The notes: a model not told the origin generated them from the letters alone. Positions 7,409-15,513 are shown, counted from the first letter of the stretch. The stretch: DNA of 21,905 bases from Sphingobacteriales bacterium (GCA_024640385.1 JAHEFC010000008.1:1-21905), one strand, 5' to 3'. Made by a program: numbers and translations.

Positions 7409-8734
7409 ATGGAAGTGTTAAAAGAACGTTTTAAAACGAAAGCGGACCTGGTTTCCACAGAGATTAAGGACATCATCAAAGAACATGGTAACAGGAAGAT
7501 CGGGGAAGTGACCCTTTCACAGATCTACCAGGGAATGAGGGGCATTACAGGCCTGGTGACAGAAACATCCCTGCTTGATGCAAATGAGGGTATACGTTTC
7601 CGTGGGTATTCGATCCCTGAATTACAAGCAAAGCTTCCAAAAGCAATTGATGGGGGCGAACCCCTGCCTGAAGGCCTTTTCTACCTCATGCTGATAGGTG
7701 AATTGCCTGAAAAGGATGATGTAGCACGCGTAACCTCGATCTTGCAGCGTCGTTCACACGTTCCAAACTATGTTTTCGATACAATAGAATCGCTGCCGGT
7801 CAGCGCCCACCCCATGACCCAGTTCGTGGTAGGTATCATGGCACTCCAAACGGAAAGCCAGTTCTCAAAAAAATACCAGGGTGGAATGAACAAGAAAGAC
7901 TACTGGGATGCCACATTTGACGATGCTTTGGATTTGCTGGCGCGGCTTCCCCGCATAGCGGCTTATATATACAGGAGAAAATATAAAGAAGGCGTACATA
8001 TCCAACCAAACGGCCTGCTTGACTGGGCTGGGAATTTCGCCCATATGATGGGTTATGAAGATGAGAGTTTTTGGGAATTGATGAGGTTATATATGACCAT
8101 TCATGCAGATCATGAAGGGGGCAATGTGTCAGCCCATGCAACTCACCTGGTAGGTTCTGCCCTCAGTGATCCTTTTCTCAGTTTTGCGGCAGGCATGAAC
8201 GGACTTGCAGGTCCATTGCATGGCCTCGCCAACCAGGAAGTGATCAAGTGGATCTTTGAAATGCAGGAGCAACTCAGTGTGGAAAACCCTTCTAAAGAGC
8301 AGATCGCTGACTATGTCAGAAAAACGCTGAGCGAGGGAAAAGTTGTTCCCGGGTATGGACATGCCGTACTCAGAAAAACAGACCCAAGGTTCACCGCACA
8401 AATGGAATTTGGCAAGAAACATATGCCTGATTCTCCCCTGGTGAATATTGTCTGGAATATATACGATGTTGTTCCCCCGATATTACAGTCGTTAGGAAAA
8501 GTCAAAAACCCATGGCCAAATGTGGATGCTCATTCTGGTGCCCTGCTTGTTCATTACGGCATGGTGGAATATGAGTTCTATACCGTATTGTTTGGTGTGA
8601 GTCGCGCACTTGGCGTTTTGGCTTCACTATGCTGGGACAGGGTATTGAGCCTTCCGTTGGAGCGTCCTAAGTCAGTCACTACCGAATCTGTCAAGCTCTG
8701 GTTACAGGGAAAAGATGAGATCTGGGGCGAATGA
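7409..8734 (+). CDS. gltA: Citrate (Si)-synthase, eukaryote/mitochondrial type
   Basis: A 441-residue citrate synthase that condenses oxaloacetate and acetyl-CoA to citrate, the entry step of the TCA cycle, in the cytoplasm. The catalytic residues are plain: His in GPLHGLANQEV, His in VPGYGHAVLRKTDPR, and Asp in WPNVDAHSGALL. These segments resemble the mitochondrial enzymes far more than the hexameric E. coli GltA. The length is about that of the mature mitochondrial enzyme. The N-terminus includes an extended helix (KADLVSTEIKDIIKEHG) typical of that type. By family knowledge such enzymes are dimers and not NADH-inhibited; this is inferred here. ATG 7409 has no Shine-Dalgarno sequence. The gene is followed by its own hairpin and a dispersed repeat element, so it is probably a single-gene transcript. 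Confidence 0.96.
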   Translation: MEVLKERFKTKADLVSTEIKDIIKEHGNRKIGEVTLSQIYQGMRGITGLVTETSLLDANEGIRFRGYSIPELQAKLPKAIDGGEPLPEGLFYLMLIGELPEKDDVARVTSILQRRSHVPNYVFDTIESLPVSAHPMTQFVVGIMALQTESQFSKKYQGGMNKKDYWDATFDDALDLLARLPRIAAYIYRRKYKEGVHIQPNGLLDWAGNFAHMMGYEDESFWELMRLYMTIHADHEGGNVSAHATHLVGSALSDPFLSFAAGMNGLAGPLHGLANQEVIKWIFEMQEQLSVENPSKEQIADYVRKTLSEGKVVPGYGHAVLRKTDPRFTAQMEFGKKHMPDSPLVNIVWNIYDVVPPILQSLGKVKNPWPNVDAHSGALLVHYGMVEYEFYTVLFGVSRALGVLASLCWDRVLSLPLERPKSVTTESVKLWLQGKDEIWGE

Positions 8735-8735
8735 G

Positions 8736-8766
8736 AAAAGACCTGCCTAAATATGGCCTCTTTTTA
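8736..8766 (+). terminator. Hairpin terminator after citrate synthase
   Basis: AAAAGA (8736-8741) pairs with TCTTTT (8759-8764), and GCC (8745-8747) with GGC (8755-8757), around loop TAAATAT. The 3' arm runs into T's, as in an intrinsic terminator. It starts two bases after the stop codon. Confidence 0.55.
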
Positions 8767-8767
8767 T

Positions 8768-8830
8768 TTAGTGTGCTGACCGGGTAACAGGTTAACCGGA
8801 TAATGCAAAAGATAAACAGGAAAGAGTCAT
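8768..8830 (+). repeat. Dispersed ~63-bp CCGGTTA-type repeat, copy 1
   Basis: This stretch aligns without gaps to 20466-20528, with 51 of 63 bases identical by my count. It has a degenerate internal 16-bp repeat, roughly TGTGCTGACCGGGTAA then CAGGTTAACCGGATAA, and an imperfect inverted repeat (CCGGGTA ... TAACCGG). It lies between two hairpins downstream of citrate synthase. Confidence 0.8.
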
Positions 8831-8859
8831 CTCGAAACATTTTGGGATGACTTTTTTTT
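8825..8859 (+). terminator. Second hairpin with T-tract after citrate synthase
   Basis: AGTCATC (8825-8831) pairs with GATGACT (8846-8852), followed by a run of eight T's (8852-8859). It overlaps the 3' end of the dispersed repeat and is a better intrinsic terminator than the hairpin at 8736. Confidence 0.7.
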
Positions 8860-8908
8860 ACCAAAGGTTTGCACATTTACATAATTTCGTATTTGCACAT
8901 CTAATAAC

Positions 8909-10546
8909 ATGAACAGAATTCTGAAAATACATCCAAAAGATAATGTGATCGTTGCATTGCGTGACCTCGAGAAAGGAGAACTGATCAGTTTTGAAAACCA
9001 GCTGTTTGAAATGCAGGAAAAGATCCCTGCCAAGCATAAATTCTATACTGCTGATCTGGCTAAGGGAAGTGAGGTGATCATGTATGGCGTTCTTGTGGGG
9101 AAAGTTGAATTTGATGTAAAGAAAGGATCAAGGATGACCACTGAGAATCTGCGCCATGCTGCAGATCCATATTCTTATCGCGGTGTGCAATACACCTGGC
9201 AGGCCCCAGACGTGTCTAAATTCAAAGGCAGGACTTTTATGGGCTATCACCGTCCGGATGGCCGTGTGGGAACAGCCAATTATTGGTTATTCATTCCAAC
9301 CGTTTTCTGTGAGAACAGGAACCTGGATGTGATCCGTGAAGCAATGCATAATGAGCTGGGATATGCGGTCACTGATAAATACAAGCAGTATACCAGGCTG
9401 CTCCGTGAAGCCTATGAAAAAGGGGAATCGCTGGACAGCGATATCAATTTGAGTCCCCCTGTTGTACACCAGAACAGGATCTTTAAAAATGTTGACGGCA
9501 TCAAGTTTCTGAATCACCAGGGAGGCTGTGGTGGCACCAGGCAGGATTCGGCGATGCTCGAAAAACTCCTGGCTGCATATGCAGATCACCCCAATGTTGG
9601 CGGTGTCACCGTATTAAGTCTTGGATGCCAGCATCTGCAACTTGGGTCATTCCTGGATACGATCAAAGAACGGAATCCTCATTTTTCCAAACCCATTCAC
9701 GTATTTGAGCAGCAGGGTTCGGTGAGCGAAGAAGATCTTGTAAAACAAGCGATCTCGACAACCTTCAGGGGACTGATAGAGATCAATAAACAGGAACGCC
9801 AACCAGCATCGCTTGATAAACTTTGTGTTGGCGTGAAATGTGGCGGCAGTGATGGCTTCAGCGGTATTTCGGCTAATCCGGCTGTGGGCTATTTTTCTGA
9901 TCTGCTGGTAGCACTGAACGGCAAAATATTATTGGCGGAATTCCCTGAACTATGCGGAGCAGAACAGGAATTGATCGACAGGGCTGCGAGCAAAGAAACA
10001 GCTGAAAAATTCATACACCTGATGGGTGCTTATAGCGAAGAGGCGGAAAAAGCGGGTTCTGGATTTCACATGAATCCATCTCCCGGAAATATTCGCGATG
10101 GCCTCATCACTGATGCCATAAAAAGTGCTGGTGCTGCCAAAAAAGGCGGGACTTCCCCTGTTGTAGATGTGCTTGATTATACGGAACCTGCAACTAAGCC
10201 AGGTTTAAGCCTGGTTTGTACGCCCGGTAATGATGTTGAAGCAACTACAGGTAAGGCTGCATCCGGAGCAACATTGATCCTTTTCACCACAGGATTGGGA
10301 ACGCCAACGGGCAACCCCGTTTGTCCAACCATCAAACTGGCTACCAATTCGAAACTGGCTGCTAAAATGAAGGATATTATTGATATCGACTGTGGTCCTA
10401 TCATTGATGGTGCGAAAACCATTGAGCAGATGGGTGAGGAGATCATGGAGTATTGTATAAAAGCTGCGAGCGGAGAGGTGATCCCCAAGTCAGTGCAGTT
10501 GAACCAGGATGATTTTATTCCGTGGAAAAGAGGAGTTTCGTTATAA
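8909..10546 (+). CDS. uxaA: UxaA family altronate dehydratase
   Basis: A 545-residue dehydratase expected to convert D-altronate to 2-keto-3-deoxy-D-gluconate, a step in galacturonate catabolism. An N-terminal SAF domain (~1-90) begins MNRILKIHPKDNVIVALRDL. The large catalytic domain has GRVGTANYWLFIP, the Cys-containing GGCGGTRQDS, CVGVKCGGSDGFSGISANPAVG, AEFPELCGAEQEL, NPSPGNIRDGL and GLGTPTGNPVCPT. The conserved cysteines fit the metal-dependent mechanism of this family. Galactarate dehydratase (GarD) is a relative, but the overall pattern, including PGNIRDGLITDAIKSAG, favours UxaA. No uxaB, uxaC or aldolase genes lie nearby, so it is separated from the rest of its pathway. ATG 8909 is the only sensible start. 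The gene ends at a large inverted repeat. Confidence 0.92.
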   Translation: MNRILKIHPKDNVIVALRDLEKGELISFENQLFEMQEKIPAKHKFYTADLAKGSEVIMYGVLVGKVEFDVKKGSRMTTENLRHAADPYSYRGVQYTWQAPDVSKFKGRTFMGYHRPDGRVGTANYWLFIPTVFCENRNLDVIREAMHNELGYAVTDKYKQYTRLLREAYEKGESLDSDINLSPPVVHQNRIFKNVDGIKFLNHQGGCGGTRQDSAMLEKLLAAYADHPNVGGVTVLSLGCQHLQLGSFLDTIKERNPHFSKPIHVFEQQGSVSEEDLVKQAISTTFRGLIEINKQERQPASLDKLCVGVKCGGSDGFSGISANPAVGYFSDLLVALNGKILLAEFPELCGAEQELIDRAASKETAEKFIHLMGAYSEEAEKAGSGFHMNPSPGNIRDGLITDAIKSAGAAKKGGTSPVVDVLDYTEPATKPGLSLVCTPGNDVEATTGKAASGATLILFTTGLGTPTGNPVCPTIKLATNSKLAAKMKDIIDIDCGPIIDGAKTIEQMGEEIMEYCIKAASGEVIPKSVQLNQDDFIPWKRGVSL

Positions 10547-10640
10547 TTCCGGATTCCGGATTTTGCATTCCGGATTGATATGATATACTGAATCCGGAAT
10601 CCGGAACTAGTTCAGCGAAGCTAATCTGCAATCCGGAATT
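10545..10640. terminator. ATTCCGG heptamer repeats forming a two-way hairpin
   Basis: The left arm 10547-10562 and right arm 10591-10606 are perfect 16-base reverse complements. Both are made of the 7-bp unit ATTCCGG or its complement. Another ATTCCGGATT sits in the loop (10567-10576), and a further partial copy at 10630-10639 lies just before the stop of the convergent sugar dehydrogenase. The position between two convergent stops suggests a shared terminator, although there is no strong T-tract. Confidence 0.7.
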
Positions 10641-10641
10641 C

Positions 10642-11751
10642 TTATCGCTGGATCTCAACGATCCGGTCGTTGCCTCCGCCGTTACTTGTACATAGGTAAA
10701 CCCTTCCGGCAGGAGATATACAAATGTCACGTAGCCTCCCCCAGTTACCCCTGTAAGATCCGGATACCGATTCAACATTACCCGAGCCATTGAGTTTGAG
10801 CTGGTAAAGGGTAGCGTCTTTTAGTGTGGCCATCAGAATTGAATTTTTCCATCTTGCTATTCGTTCATTATTATAGTAGTCTATGCCGGCAACAGCTAAT
10901 GTAGAACTTCCTGACGACCATATTGGTGTTGCAACATTGTTTGTTGTGCAAAAATTCTGTTCGCTGCCATCGCAGGGACCGGTAACATCTGGCCATCCAA
11001 AATTTCTTCCCTTTTGAAGGATGTTGACTTCATCCTCAACGCTGGGCCCATGTTCTGAGGCATACAGCTTTTCACTGATCAGCACAATGCCTTGCGGATT
11101 TCTATGTCCAAAACTCCAGACAGGACTGCCCGGATAAGGGTTGTCTGCCGGGATAGTACCATCCAGGTTGATGCGGAGGATCTTGCCCGACAAAGATGAC
11201 AGGGATTGTGCGGCTGAAGCGTTCGAAGCATCACCGGTTGTAATGATCAGTTTATTGTCGGGGCTGATAAGCAACCTGGAGCCATTATGTATACTCGAAG
11301 CCGGTATGTTATCAAGCAATACAAGGGGTTCAATGAGTTTGTTATCTGCGAACCTGAATCTTACCACTTTCTCCGTGTAATTGCCCGATCTGCTGTAATT
11401 GTAAACAACGTATAGCAATCCATTAGTCATAAAATCAGGATGATGGACCATACCTAATAATCCTCCCTCCCCTCGTTCCACCACTTCGTCAATGGTGAAA
11501 CTAAGTACCGTAGCTCCTGTTTTAGGGTCAAGCTTGCTGATGCGGCCCGGTCTTTCGGTGAGCCAGATATGATCGTCTTTGCCCCATAGTATCTCCCATG
11601 GATAATTCAGGCCCGTCTTTACTGTCCTGATGTCTTCTGTAGGCCATCCCAAATCGTTGTCTGGTGGATTGGTTTCAATGGTCTTACTCTTGTTGCAATT
11701 GATCAGGAGGGTCGTAACTGCAATTGTGATAAAGGCCCTGACTGGTCTCAT
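10642..11751 (-). CDS. PQQ-type glucose/sorbosone dehydrogenase family lipoprotein
   Basis: A 369-residue six-bladed beta-propeller of the GSDH family (soluble glucose dehydrogenase / Hedgehog-interacting-protein-like). Characteristic stretches are LNYPWEILWGKDDHIWLTERPGRI, GEGGLLGMVHHPDF, SIHNGSRLLISPDNKLIITTGD, GKILRINLDGTIPADNPYPG, SFGHRNPQGI, ASEHGPSVEDEVN and GRNFGWPDVTG. The His-Arg-Asn cluster and acidic residues match the PQQ and calcium site of the family, but PQQ use is inferred. The ATG at 11751 starts a short hydrophobic signal ending LLINCNKS, a probable lipobox with Cys19; Asn before the Cys is unusual. The GTG at 11802 would add 17 residues without a sensible signal. It follows the MhqD-like esterase by 55 bases on the same strand and may share its transcript. 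No PQQ biosynthesis genes are in view. Confidence 0.87.
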   Translation of the reverse strand: MRPVRAFITIAVTTLLINCNKSKTIETNPPDNDLGWPTEDIRTVKTGLNYPWEILWGKDDHIWLTERPGRISKLDPKTGATVLSFTIDEVVERGEGGLLGMVHHPDFMTNGLLYVVYNYSRSGNYTEKVVRFRFADNKLIEPLVLLDNIPASSIHNGSRLLISPDNKLIITTGDASNASAAQSLSSLSGKILRINLDGTIPADNPYPGSPVWSFGHRNPQGIVLISEKLYASEHGPSVEDEVNILQKGRNFGWPDVTGPCDGSEQNFCTTNNVATPIWSSGSSTLAVAGIDYYNNERIARWKNSILMATLKDATLYQLKLNGSGNVESVSGSYRGNWGRLRDICISPAGRVYLCTSNGGGNDRIVEIQR

Positions 11752-11806
11752 AGCCTGGTGTTTGATTTGAATTGAAATATTCCCTCTTAAAGTTAATGCC
11801 ACATGG

Positions 11807-12424
11807 TCATTGCAGTATGTTAATATTCACCCAATCGATCTCATCCTGTATCACGGTATGGGGAATACCCGGGTATATTTTTTCAGTGACCTTTGCTCCC
11901 ATTTCCGTGAGCACCAGGTTGCTTTCCTTTACTCTTGCCACCGGGATATGGGGATCAGGGTCACCGGAACCAATGAATACAGGTGTCCCCGCAAAATCTC
12001 CATTGTAATTGGATCGTTCGATCTTATCGCCGATCAGTCCGCCGGTAAAAGCGATGAGTCCTCCATATCGTTGTGCTTTCCTTGCAGCAGATTCCAGGGT
12101 CAGGCAGGCTCCTTGTGAGAAGCCCAGCAGGTATATATTCTCCGCTTTGATGCCTGCATCAATAACTTCGTCGATCAATCCATGCACCGTTTCAATGGCA
12201 GAACTCAACCAGGGTTCGTTCATCTGAATGGGGGACAGAAAACTATAAGGATACCATGTATTACCGGTGGCTTGTGGTGCCAGCAGGGCAAAGCCAGTGA
12301 CGTTCAGTGCCCCGGCAATGTCGAGAATTCCTCTTGCATCTGCACCGCGGCCGTGAATGAATATCATCGCTTTCTCTGCCTGGTCAACAGGAGTGCCGGC
12401 GGCAAGTATATTTCGTTTATGCAT
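11807..12424 (-). CDS. MhqD-like carboxylesterase/phospholipase (alpha/beta hydrolase)
   Basis: A 205-residue serine hydrolase of the small phospholipase/carboxylesterase group (Abhydrolase_2). Visible: MIFIHGRGADAR (oxyanion region, ~20-31), nucleophile Ser103 in LLGFSQGACLT, Asp155 in GSGDPDPHIP, and His189 in YPGIPHTV. The ATG at 12424 overlaps the stop of the upstream dioxygenase by one base (TGATG on the minus strand), which implies translational coupling. The longer frame to 12499 lies wholly inside the dioxygenase gene. The same pairing occurs as MhqO/MhqD in Firmicutes, linked to resistance to quinone-like compounds; the role here is inferred from that. The true substrate is not known. 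Confidence 0.87.
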   Translation of the reverse strand: MHKRNILAAGTPVDQAEKAMIFIHGRGADARGILDIAGALNVTGFALLAPQATGNTWYPYSFLSPIQMNEPWLSSAIETVHGLIDEVIDAGIKAENIYLLGFSQGACLTLESAARKAQRYGGLIAFTGGLIGDKIERSNYNGDFAGTPVFIGSGDPDPHIPVARVKESNLVLTEMGAKVTEKIYPGIPHTVIQDEIDWVNINILQ

Positions 12425-13371
12425 CAGATGAATTTTTTCCAGTCGAGTATAATGGGTTTCAATCCGCTTTCGATCATGGGCCGGTTTGGTTCTTCCCACG
12501 ATGGCAGTTTAAGTTTTTCACCAAGATGCGCTGGTTCTTCGTCTATCGCAAATCCTGGGGGATTGGTGGCTACCTCAAACAATATACCACCCGGCTCCCT
12601 GAAATAAATACTATGGAAATACTGGCGATCCAGCACATTGGTTGCGTGAACGCCGGCCTTCAGAAGCTTTTGCTGCATCTGGACAATGGTCTCATCGGTG
12701 CTGGTAGAGAATGCAAGATGGTGAACGGTTCCTGCACCCTGTAATCCTCTCAGGCGGTCCGGTTCACAAACCACATCCACCATATCGCCCACTTTCCCGC
12801 TGGCAGAATACCTGAAACGGTTGCCCTGTTCAGCGACCTTTTTATGCTCCATATATACGGTCAACAGACCCGCAGTTTTCTCATAACCATCTTCTGATAA
12901 TGTTACGCTATGGAATCCTTTTATGCTGTGTTTCTCTTCCACATTGCCATAGCTGAATCCTGGGCGTTCATCTTTGTTGTTGGCGATAAGTTCGATGCCT
13001 AATCCGTCATGATCTTCAAAATAAATGAAGCCTTCGTTCATTCTCTCCTGGGGCTGCTGGAAAGGCACATTGAATTTCTTCAATCGTTCAGTCCAATAGC
13101 CCAGGCTTTCAGATGGTATGGAAAATGAGGTTGTAGTGAGCTGGCCTTTGCCATGCCGGCCCCTTACCAAACCACCGTAGGGAAAGAATGTAAGTATGGT
13201 TCCCGGTGACCCTGCCTCATTGCCATAATAAAAATGATATACATCCGGGGCGTCAAAGTTTATTGTTTTCTTGACCAGCCTCAGACCCAGTATTCCTGCA
13301 TAGAAATCTATGTTCTGCTGGGGATCAGAAGCCAATGCTGTTACGTGGTGGAGGCCGTTGATGAGGGGCAT
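12424..13371 (-). CDS. Ring-cleaving dioxygenase, VOC family (MhqO-like)
   Basis: A 315-residue protein with two vicinal-oxygen-chelate modules. The first begins GLHHVTALASDPQQNIDFYAG (~6-26), with GLRLVKKTINFDAPDVYHFYYG and the typical GSPGTILTFFPY after it. The second carries GTVHHLAFSTSTDE and DRQYFHSIYFREPGGILFEVAT. The metal ligands are expected to be the His of HHVTA, the His of VHHLAF and the Glu of LFEVAT. Members of this group (MhqA, MhqO and relatives) are thought to open hydroquinone or catechol-type rings, and several respond to electrophile stress. The stop overlaps the start of the MhqD-like esterase. ATG 13371 is the natural start. A TATTTTTG box on the minus strand at 13426-13419 could be its promoter, about 47 bases upstream. 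Family confident, substrate inferred. Confidence 0.88.
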   Translation of the reverse strand: MPLINGLHHVTALASDPQQNIDFYAGILGLRLVKKTINFDAPDVYHFYYGNEAGSPGTILTFFPYGGLVRGRHGKGQLTTTSFSIPSESLGYWTERLKKFNVPFQQPQERMNEGFIYFEDHDGLGIELIANNKDERPGFSYGNVEEKHSIKGFHSVTLSEDGYEKTAGLLTVYMEHKKVAEQGNRFRYSASGKVGDMVDVVCEPDRLRGLQGAGTVHHLAFSTSTDETIVQMQQKLLKAGVHATNVLDRQYFHSIYFREPGGILFEVATNPPGFAIDEEPAHLGEKLKLPSWEEPNRPMIESGLKPIILDWKKFI

Positions 13372-13383
13372 ATGGTTATAATT

Positions 13384-13426
13384 AAAAAGTAAAAAGTTAA
13401 AAAGTCAAAGGTCAATGTCAAAAATA
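13384..13426. repeat. A-rich heptamer-like repeat (AAAAAGT / CAAAGGT units)
   Basis: The plus strand has AAAAAGT repeated about three times, then CAAAGGT, CAATGTC and AAAAATA, all near a 7-base period. It resembles the AAAAGTC units at 5302-5369 and 15514-15541. It lies upstream of the dioxygenase start, and its right end reads TATTTTTG on the minus strand (13426-13419), a perfect -7 box, so it may overlap the promoter of the dioxygenase-esterase unit. The rest of the 13372-13589 gap holds only the acs terminator and a CT-rich tract. Confidence 0.6.
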
Positions 13427-13515
13427 ATTGACCGGACAAAGGTAGGTTAAGGATTGCCCTGTTAAAATGGTGGAATAAGGGGCGTTATGGTAGAAATTAC
13501 GTTTGAATGATAGAT

Positions 13516-13544
13516 AAAAAAAGCCAGAATCTGAGGATTCTGGC
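13516..13544 (-). terminator. Intrinsic terminator of acs
   Basis: GCCAGAATC (13523-13531) and GATTCTGGC (13536-13544) form a perfect 9-bp stem with a 4-base loop. On the minus strand it is followed by seven T's (13522-13516), a textbook intrinsic terminator for acetyl-CoA synthetase. It separates acs from the dioxygenase operon. Confidence 0.88.
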
Positions 13545-13553
13545 CTGGTAATA

Positions 13554-13592
13554 TGCTGTCTCTCTGCCTTTCCGTCTCTCTATCTCTCTCTA
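13554..13592. repeat. CT/GA-rich simple-sequence tract at the acs 3' end
   Basis: The plus strand is almost all pyrimidine, with CTCTCT blocks split by GCC and CCG. In the acs transcript it is a purine-rich stretch between the stop codon and the terminator. It looks like simple-sequence drift and has no evident function. Confidence 0.55.
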
Positions 13593-15503
13593 CAGTTTGC
13601 CGTTCTTGATCTCTTCAACTATGCCCGGATCGAGCAGGGTGCTGGTATCGCCAAGGTTTTCTGTTTCGCCTTCTGCTATTTTTCTCAGTATCCTGCGCAT
13701 GATCTTACCGCTTCTTGTTTTTGGCAATCCGGATACGAACTGGATCCTGTCCGGCTTGGCGATCGGACCAATAATGCGGCTAACCGTTAACGTTATATCC
13801 TGGCGGGCCAGGCTTTCATCACCGTGGGTGCCTGTATAAATGACATATGCATAGATGCCCTGGCCTTTGATGTCGTGCGGATATCCAACCACTGCACTTT
13901 CTACCACCCCGGCGTGCATGTTAATGGCATTCTCTACTTCTGCAGTGCCAATGCGGTGGCCGCTCACATTCAGCACGTCGTCAACCCTGCCGGTGATCCT
14001 GTAAAATCCGTGTTCATCCCGATGGCATCCGTCGCCCGTGAAATAATAACCCGGGTAGGCGCTGAAATAATTCTGTTTGCATCTATCGTGGTCTCCATAG
14101 GTGGTTCTGAGAATAGAGGGCCAGGGGAATTTGATGCAGAGGTTTCCGCTCACATCATTTCCTTCCAGGATCTTTCCGTTCTCATCCATGAGCACTGGCT
14201 GAATGCCCGGCATGGGCAGTGTTGCATAAGTTGGTTTTGACGGTGTCACTCCGGCCATATTGGAGATCATGCAGCCCCCGGTTTCTGTTTGCCACCAGGT
14301 GTCTACGATCGGGCACCTGCCTTTGCCGATATTCTCATTGTACCAGTTCCATGCTTCTTCATTGATGGGTTCTCCCACAGTGCCCAGCACTTTCAGGGAG
14401 TCCAGGTGCTTGCCGTGCACGGGGCCCAGGCCAAACCCCATCAGCGACCTGATGGCAGTTGGGGCGGTATAGAGTACGTTCACTTTGTATTTGTCCACGA
14501 TATCCCAGAACCGGCCGGCATCGGGCCAGGTGGGAATGCCTTCGAACAGCAACGATGTTGCGCCGGCGCTGAGCGGACCGTACACGATATAACTATGCCC
14601 TGTGATCCAGCCGATATCCGCAGTACAGAAATGGATGTCGCCCGGTTGGTATTGGAAAGTATTGACGAAAGTGTAGTTGGTATAGATCATGTAACCGCCA
14701 GCAGTATGTACCACTCCTTTGGGCTTGCCTGTTGAACCCGATGTGTACAGGATGAACAGCGGATCTTCGGCATCCATCTCCTCAGCCGGGAAATCAGGGT
14801 TGCCCATGGTTTCCACTTTTTTGATCTCATCTTCCCACCATACGTCACGGCCCTTGATCATGGATACAGGGGTACGCGTACGCGTTAGTACGATGGTCTT
14901 CTTTACAAACCTGCACTGGATCAGGGCGTCGTCTATCACGCTTTTCAATGGGATCTCTTTATTGCCGCGGAATGCTCCGTCGCAGGTGATCACATATTCG
15001 GCATTGGCATCCCAAAGCCTGTCAGCAATGCTTTGCGCACTGAATCCTCCGAAGATCACGGAATGAATGGCTCCCATCCTTGCGCATGCCAGAACGGCAA
15101 TGGCCAGTTCGGGCACCATCCCCATATAAATGCAGACCCGGTCGCCTTTTTTCACCCCGTTATTTTTCAGCACATTACAGAACTGCACCACCTTGGTATG
15201 TAATTCGCGGTAAGTAAGTATGCGGTGGTGCTCCTCCGGATCATTGGGTTCCCAGATGATCGCAGGTTTATTGCCCATCATGCCCAGATGCCTGTCCAGG
15301 CAGTTTTCGGTGATATTCAGCTTACCGCCCTGGAACCATTTTACATTGTAGTCGGAAAAATCCCACTCCAGTACTTTATCCCATCTTTTCCTCCAGTAGA
15401 AATGCGAAGCAATATCCGCCCAGAATCCTTCAGGGTCGTCAACACTTTTTTTGTAAGCCGTTTTGTACTGATCGTAGTTCGTTATTTGGTAGGGGTATGA
15501 CAT
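13590..15503 (-). CDS. acs: Acetyl-CoA synthetase
   Basis: A 637-residue AMP-forming acetate-CoA ligase of normal length; it activates acetate with ATP to acetyl-AMP and then acetyl-CoA. Visible motifs: an N-terminal ACS domain (DPEGFWADIASHFYW, WFQGGKLNITENCLDRH), the P-loop-like LYTSGSTGKPKGVVHT, the adenylate motif DTWWQTETGG, the hinge/ribose segment GRVDDVLNVSGHRIGTAEVE, and KTRSGKIMRRILRKI near the C-terminus with the catalytic Lys that acetylation silences in other species. The Trp in WWQTETGG favours acetate-sized substrates. ATG 15503 is the natural start. It is divergent from an MFS transporter gene, and the 79-base gap holds AAAAGTC-like repeats and a candidate TACTTTTG -7 box for acs (15537-15530). 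It has its own terminator at 13516-13544. Confidence 0.97.
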   Translation of the reverse strand: MSYPYQITNYDQYKTAYKKSVDDPEGFWADIASHFYWRKRWDKVLEWDFSDYNVKWFQGGKLNITENCLDRHLGMMGNKPAIIWEPNDPEEHHRILTYRELHTKVVQFCNVLKNNGVKKGDRVCIYMGMVPELAIAVLACARMGAIHSVIFGGFSAQSIADRLWDANAEYVITCDGAFRGNKEIPLKSVIDDALIQCRFVKKTIVLTRTRTPVSMIKGRDVWWEDEIKKVETMGNPDFPAEEMDAEDPLFILYTSGSTGKPKGVVHTAGGYMIYTNYTFVNTFQYQPGDIHFCTADIGWITGHSYIVYGPLSAGATSLLFEGIPTWPDAGRFWDIVDKYKVNVLYTAPTAIRSLMGFGLGPVHGKHLDSLKVLGTVGEPINEEAWNWYNENIGKGRCPIVDTWWQTETGGCMISNMAGVTPSKPTYATLPMPGIQPVLMDENGKILEGNDVSGNLCIKFPWPSILRTTYGDHDRCKQNYFSAYPGYYFTGDGCHRDEHGFYRITGRVDDVLNVSGHRIGTAEVENAINMHAGVVESAVVGYPHDIKGQGIYAYVIYTGTHGDESLARQDITLTVSRIIGPIAKPDRIQFVSGLPKTRSGKIMRRILRKIAEGETENLGDTSTLLDPGIVEEIKNGKL

Positions 15504-15513
15504 AGCTGTTAAA

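Noticed and set aside
9287..9589. Minus-strand frame of 100 residues inside uxaA
   Set aside because: It is antisense to a conserved dehydratase and has no domain signature or promoter.
12425..12499. N-terminal extension of the MhqD-like esterase to 12499
   Set aside because: It lies wholly inside the dioxygenase coding region. The ATG at 12424 overlapping the upstream stop is a typical coupled start and fits the family's N-terminus.
13824..14735. Overlapping plus-strand frames of 138-148 residues inside acs
   Set aside because: They are antisense shadows of a strongly conserved gene, with no recognisable motifs.
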